The notes under the pieces are model-generated. The model saw only the letters and a program-made list of their open reading frames with translations. It was not told the origin of the DNA and searched no databases. DNA of 11,264 bases from Muribaculaceae bacterium (GTDB taxonomy: Bacteria > Bacteroidota > Bacteroidia > Bacteroidales > Muribaculaceae), in assembly GCA_029059965.1 (NCBI GenBank), contig JAIDUY010000181.1, positions 1 through 11,264 on the forward strand, read 5' to 3'. Below are positions 8,401 through 11,264 of this stretch, one piece after another. The number at the start of each line of letters is the position of its first letter. The stretch's first letter is position 1. A program made the position numbers and the translations under genes.

Positions 8401-11219
8401 CCCAGCACGGCCATGCGGTTGCGCTCGTTGTCGGGGTCGCGTCCTGTGAACAGGGTGCCGTAGCCTACGCCGCTTTCCTCGGCGCGCTTGGCGCGGTTGC
8501 GCTCCTGCTTGAGGGCGACGAGGTTCTGGAGGTCGAAGTTGAGGTAGTTGCTCTCTGGCCACACGATGGCGCGGTCGGAGTCGAGGTAGCGGTTGTACGG
8601 GCCGTGGGGTGTCAGCGTCAGGGGCACTTCGTACTCGTAGAAGTTGTTCTTGACATCGGTGCCGAGGCGCACGAACACCGACAGATCGCCCGAGCGCAGG
8701 TTGGTCGGGTCGTCGATGAGACTTTCGGCGTGTACCCACATCTGCAGTCGCTTGTAGTTGCGCAGGTCGAGCTGGGTGTTGCGGTATACGCCGCGGGCGT
8801 CGCCGGCGGCGAGGCCGAGCAGCTTCATCGACATGGACTGCTCGTTGAGCTGCGTGATCTGGCTCTGGCCGGGGTCGGTGATGCGGGTCACGCCCGGAGG
8901 CAGAACGTAGTTCACGGGCTTGCGGTCGGCGTTCTCCTCGATGTTGACAACCGAGAGGTCGAGCTGACCCTGGGCGGGTGCGTCGCCGCGGTTGTTTAGG
9001 TTGAAGTCGTAGGCGCGCCATTCGCCGCGGACGAGCTCAAGGGTGGCGAAGCGCAGGTGGGTGGGCTTCTTGAAGCCGGTCATGAAGATGCGGGCGAAGC
9101 GTATGGTCGAGAAATCGTCGATGGAGCCGACGACGCGCTCGAAGTCGCTCAGGGGTATCTTGAACTGGAACCACTCCATTTCGGGGTTTGTGCCGTCGCG
9201 GGTGGGGACTACGCTCACCTGCTTGTCGGTGATGTAGTTCTTGCCCACAACGAGGTCCTCGGGGCGGATGGATACGCGGTACTGGAAGTAGCGCTCGTAT
9301 TCGTTGAGGGTATTGTCCTGGTTGATGTCCTCGACGTCGGGCACGGCGCGGGCGCTCTGGTAGAGCGGGTCGGGCGCGTCCTCGGGCGAGAGCGAGTTGC
9401 CCTCGACGCCGTTGTAGCGCTTGTAGCGTTCGAGGATGCTCAGGCGCTCCTCGTCGTAGTCGTAGCCGCGGTAGAAGTGGTAGTTGTCGCCGGCGGGGTC
9501 GTTGAGGGGCGAGAACTTGTCGCGCTCCATACGCTCGATGGCGGCCGGCGACAGCTTGCGGCGCAGACCGTCAAGATAGTCGGCGTAGGATGGGAACTCG
9601 AACTCGTCGGCGTTGGAAAGTCCGTCGAGGCCGACGTCCTGCGCCAGGCGGGCGCCGGTGGCGTTGTCGAAGGAGTATGTCAGCGAGTTCTGGCTGGACA
9701 CGCGGCCCCAGACGGTCTCCTGCAGGTACTGGTCGTTGCCGTCGTAGGGTATGCCGTTCTCATAGCTCTTGAGTCCGTCCTTGAGGATGTCCTCGCTGAT
9801 TTCGCCGAAGTTGAAGTATAGGTCGCCGCCCTCGAGGTTGGGGTTCTCGGGGTCGAGGAAGGGGTTGAGCAGCCAGAACTGGATGTACTCGATGTTGCTC
9901 TGCTCGAAGTTGGTGTTGTCCAGTCGGCGCATGATGCCGCCCCAGCGGCGTTCGGGGTGCAGCAGCCTGCCCTCGTCGTCGATGTCGGTGTTGTCGAGGT
10001 TATAGGGGCCGCGCTCTTCGGGGTAGTACGACAGGTTGAGGGTCTGTATGGTGGAGCTTTCGCCGTAGCCTATCTCGCGGCCGGGGAAAATCTCGCGGCT
10101 CGTGACCTCGCGCACGTAGGGGTTCGACAGCTGTTTGAGGTCGCTTTTTATGTAGCCCGGGCACATTGACGAGTTGCGCTGGGTGAACAGTCGGTCGATG
10201 AAGTACCAGTTGAGCAGGGCGCGGTTGCGGCCGTAGGCCACGTTGTTGCTCAGCGCCGCCTCGGGGAACATGGCGTTGGCGCCGCCCTCGTAGGGCGTCG
10301 AGGCGAGGAACCACGAGTAGGGCGAGCGCAGGTCTATGCCTGTCTGTGTGCTTTCGAAGTCGTCGATGTAGCTGGAGCCCTTGTTGCTGCCGCTCTTCTG
10401 GGCGTGGGGCAGCAGCTGGGCGAATTCCGCCGTGAGCGACAGGCGCGACGGCGCCGTGGCGTTGACGGTCGGTATCTTGTTCAGAAGGTTGGTGAGCCAC
10501 ATGAACTCGCCGTTGTAGGCAAGGTTGAAGCCCAGCATGGAGTTGTTGACGGTCTCGTCGCCGATGTTCACTTTTTCGATCAGCGCCTTTTCCGAGAAGT
10601 GCAGCATGGTGGCGCCGATGTTCAGCTGCTTGCTCAGCTGATACTGCAGGTCGAGGCCGAGCAGGGTCTTGCGCTGGGTGGAGAACATGCTCTGGTTCTC
10701 GAGGGTGACGCTGATGTTCTGTCCGGAGTCGATGATGCTTTGATTGGTGATGGTGACTATGCCCATGGCGTAGTCCACGGTGTAGTCGCTGTTCTCGGCC
10801 AGGCGAACGCCGCCGGCGGTGACGACAACCGAGCCGCGGGGCACATTCATGGCGTTGAGGCGTATCTGCGAGCCCGACGATGCCTGGTATTCGCCCGTTA
10901 GGATGAACTTGTTCTTGTCGGCATACTGGCGCGCCACGACGATGGTCGAGTCGTAGAGCTGCGGGTAGCAGTACTGCTCGGCAAGGGCCGGGTTGCCGAT
11001 TTTTTCGGCAAGGTGCTTGCCGAAAGGCTCGACGACGGGGAAGATGAGCTTGCCCGTCGATGACTGTATGGTATAGCCCTCGATGAAGTCGAAGAAGCCG
11101 TCGGGGTTGCTCTCCTCGTTGGAGTCGATGCGGTCGAGGTTCATCACCTGCAGCAGGCTCTGGTTGTTGAGCCCCGGCACGGGCAGGTAGTTGATTTTGG
11201 TGCCCGTGGTGTCCGACAG
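5433..11219 (-). CDS. sprA: T9SS outer-membrane translocon SprA (Sov), N-terminus missing
   Basis: SprA (Sov in Porphyromonas) is the very large outer-membrane beta-barrel that moves type IX secretion cargo out of the cell; the Flavobacterium protein has 36 strands and binds PorV. Here 1928 residues are present against roughly 2400-2500 in the family, so about 500 N-terminal residues, including the signal peptide, are missing. Family-typical segments include NPDGFFDFIEGYTI near the visible start, SYIDDFESTQTGIDLRSPYS (about 283-302), then ERRWGGIMRRLDNTNFEQ with YIQFWLLNPF and GGDLYFNFGEISEDILKDGL. Long beta-strand-rich stretches follow, with a charged insertion near 1373-1443 (KKARKFERTYRLSPDTTLVI), ending in an amphipathic strand (GLNFNLSLAR). 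The frame is open throughout. A GTG at 11232-11234 could be taken as the start, but it lies in adapter sequence, so the gene is 5'-partial. In many Bacteroidetes ruvA lies upstream of sprA; here that side is off the contig. Confidence 0.96.
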   Translation of the reverse strand: MSDTTGTKINYLPVPGLNNQSLLQVMNLDRIDSNEESNPDGFFDFIEGYTIQSSTGKLIFPVVEPFGKHLAEKIGNPALAEQYCYPQLYDSTIVVARQYADKNKFILTGEYQASSGSQIRLNAMNVPRGSVVVTAGGVRLAENSDYTVDYAMGIVTITNQSIIDSGQNISVTLENQSMFSTQRKTLLGLDLQYQLSKQLNIGATMLHFSEKALIEKVNIGDETVNNSMLGFNLAYNGEFMWLTNLLNKIPTVNATAPSRLSLTAEFAQLLPHAQKSGSNKGSSYIDDFESTQTGIDLRSPYSWFLASTPYEGGANAMFPEAALSNNVAYGRNRALLNWYFIDRLFTQRNSSMCPGYIKSDLKQLSNPYVREVTSREIFPGREIGYGESSTIQTLNLSYYPEERGPYNLDNTDIDDEGRLLHPERRWGGIMRRLDNTNFEQSNIEYIQFWLLNPFLDPENPNLEGGDLYFNFGEISEDILKDGLKSYENGIPYDGNDQYLQETVWGRVSSQNSLTYSFDNATGARLAQDVGLDGLSNADEFEFPSYADYLDGLRRKLSPAAIERMERDKFSPLNDPAGDNYHFYRGYDYDEERLSILERYKRYNGVEGNSLSPEDAPDPLYQSARAVPDVEDINQDNTLNEYERYFQYRVSIRPEDLVVGKNYITDKQVSVVPTRDGTNPEMEWFQFKIPLSDFERVVGSIDDFSTIRFARIFMTGFKKPTHLRFATLELVRGEWRAYDFNLNNRGDAPAQGQLDLSVVNIEENADRKPVNYVLPPGVTRITDPGQSQITQLNEQSMSMKLLGLAAGDARGVYRNTQLDLRNYKRLQMWVHAESLIDDPTNLRSGDLSVFVRLGTDVKNNFYEYEVPLTLTPHGPYNRYLDSDRAIVWPESNYLNFDLQNLVALKQERNRAKRAEESGVGYGTLFTGRDPDNERNRMAVLGNPSLSDVRVILIGVRNNSPTTKDGIVWVNELKVTDFNESGGWAAKANATLNMSDIATLNMGAHIETAGFGGVDQSLNERRMDDYHQYNVAVQADLGRFLPEAAKLKAPIYYSVTRETTTPKYNPLDQDVTMHDALEDCATDAERDSINAYAVQQTTIQNFSISGLKFDVRSKRPMPWDPANFTFNFSFTKQNKKDPTTEYENTNDYRGSLAYSYTPYIKPFKPFGGLKSKSKNARFLRDWELQWLPNNISFMTSMSRYYYEQQTRSETDVMFQLPVSVSKNWLWDRQLSLTWNLTKSLSLSFNSNTSARIEETVGAVNRRLFPDEYREWKDTVWQSLRSMGTPWSYNQTFTGQYKAPFSKIAFLDYLTGNVSYNATYRWDRGATIDGIRMGNSIANQAVWNADGRINFETLYNKVPLFKDVTKRFANTRPTNTAPKKARKFERTYRLSPDTTLVIRHNLRNRKVKVTATRTDGTPVPVRFEAKDANSVEILTRSDDNLKFTIVEILKDERSLARNIGEYALRFVLSPRNVSVRYRNTRSLSLPLFRPDIGNIFGQTRSAGPMSPGLDFAFGFTDESYVQRALDRGWLITDDGQTSPAVWSQANELNIEVNLELFKGFKVQLTFNRTDNRNRQMQFMYADMPTTYSGTYTKTHCAIATALRSSHADNGYYSEAFSNFLGNIPEIRNRVEAQYAGLDYPANGFMTGSPHAGQPYNPEVGTVSETSSDVLIPAFLSAYTGTSAATQYLNPFPDFSAVLPNWRISYDGFINLGNMRNIFKTFTLSHAYQCTYSVGSYSSYLNWLSAEGDLGFTLDELTGQPVPSSPFNISSVAITERFAPLIGVNVTLKNEMQIKAEYRDQRTVTLNSAAGQVVEAASKGMTFGLGYKIVGFNTVLKMRGSGTGVSNDLTLNADVSIQNNQALIRRIEGAYTQPTSGTRTFGLNFTAQYILSKRLTISAYFDHQVNTPIVTTSSYPTTNTSYGLNFNLSLAR

Positions 11220-11264
11220 CTGTAGCTTATACACATCTGACGCTGCCTAAGATAAGGCTAGTGT
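11220..11264. other. Illumina Nextera adapter read-through at contig end (non-genomic)
   Basis: These 45 bases align without gaps to the Nextera adapter as remembered: the 19-base mosaic end CTGTCTCTTATACACATCT, then GACGCTGCCGACGA, an 8-base index and GTGT. Five bases differ: 11224, 11225, 11248, 11250 and 11260. The uninterrupted match CTTATACACATCTGACGCTG plus CC at 11226-11247 is the decisive part. The index slot (11253-11260, TAAGGCTA) is one base from the complement of the i5 index I recall as S521. The mismatches fit low-quality read tails. The base at 11220 could belong to either side. Confidence 0.95.

Noticed and set aside
11220..11238. Tn5-like mosaic end as evidence of a natural transposon
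   Set aside because: It is followed by the synthetic adapter segment, an index-length slot and the next adapter bases, so it is a library artefact.

Overview
The window looks like the end of a G+C-rich Bacteroidales contig, perhaps Muribaculaceae or a related gut lineage. This rests on a SprA/Sov-type type IX secretion (T9SS) translocon, a Bacteroidetes-type flotillin, a secreted jelly-roll/FN3 protein with a T9SS-like C-terminal tail, a TAnnTTTG-type -7 box, and starts without clear Shine-Dalgarno sequences. The family assignment is an inference.

All four genes lie on the minus strand, so transcription runs from high to low coordinates. At 5433-11219 is sprA, lacking its N-terminal part. 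Its upstream side is cut by the contig end, and the last 45 bases (11220-11264) are not genomic: they match Illumina Nextera adapter sequence at 40 of 45 positions. After a 63-base gap containing a possible weak terminator comes a 1055-residue secreted multidomain protein (2202-5369), closed by a strong intrinsic terminator at 2115-2155. The 177-base gap at 2025-2201 holds that terminator and a candidate promoter (-7 box 2072-2079) for the second unit. That unit encodes a periplasmic TPR/PD40 beta-propeller protein (588-2024) and, 49 bases downstream, the flotillin-like floA (2-538), whose 3' half runs off the window.

Functionally there are two neighbourhoods. One pairs the outer-membrane T9SS translocon with a protein built like a T9SS cargo. 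The other pairs a membrane-scaffold flotillin with an exported TPR/propeller protein. No RNA genes, CRISPR arrays, insertion sequences or phage genes were seen. I found no clear evidence for a wholly new system. The main points are the adapter-contaminated end, which creates a false start for sprA, the translocon-cargo adjacency, and the non-standard partner of floA.
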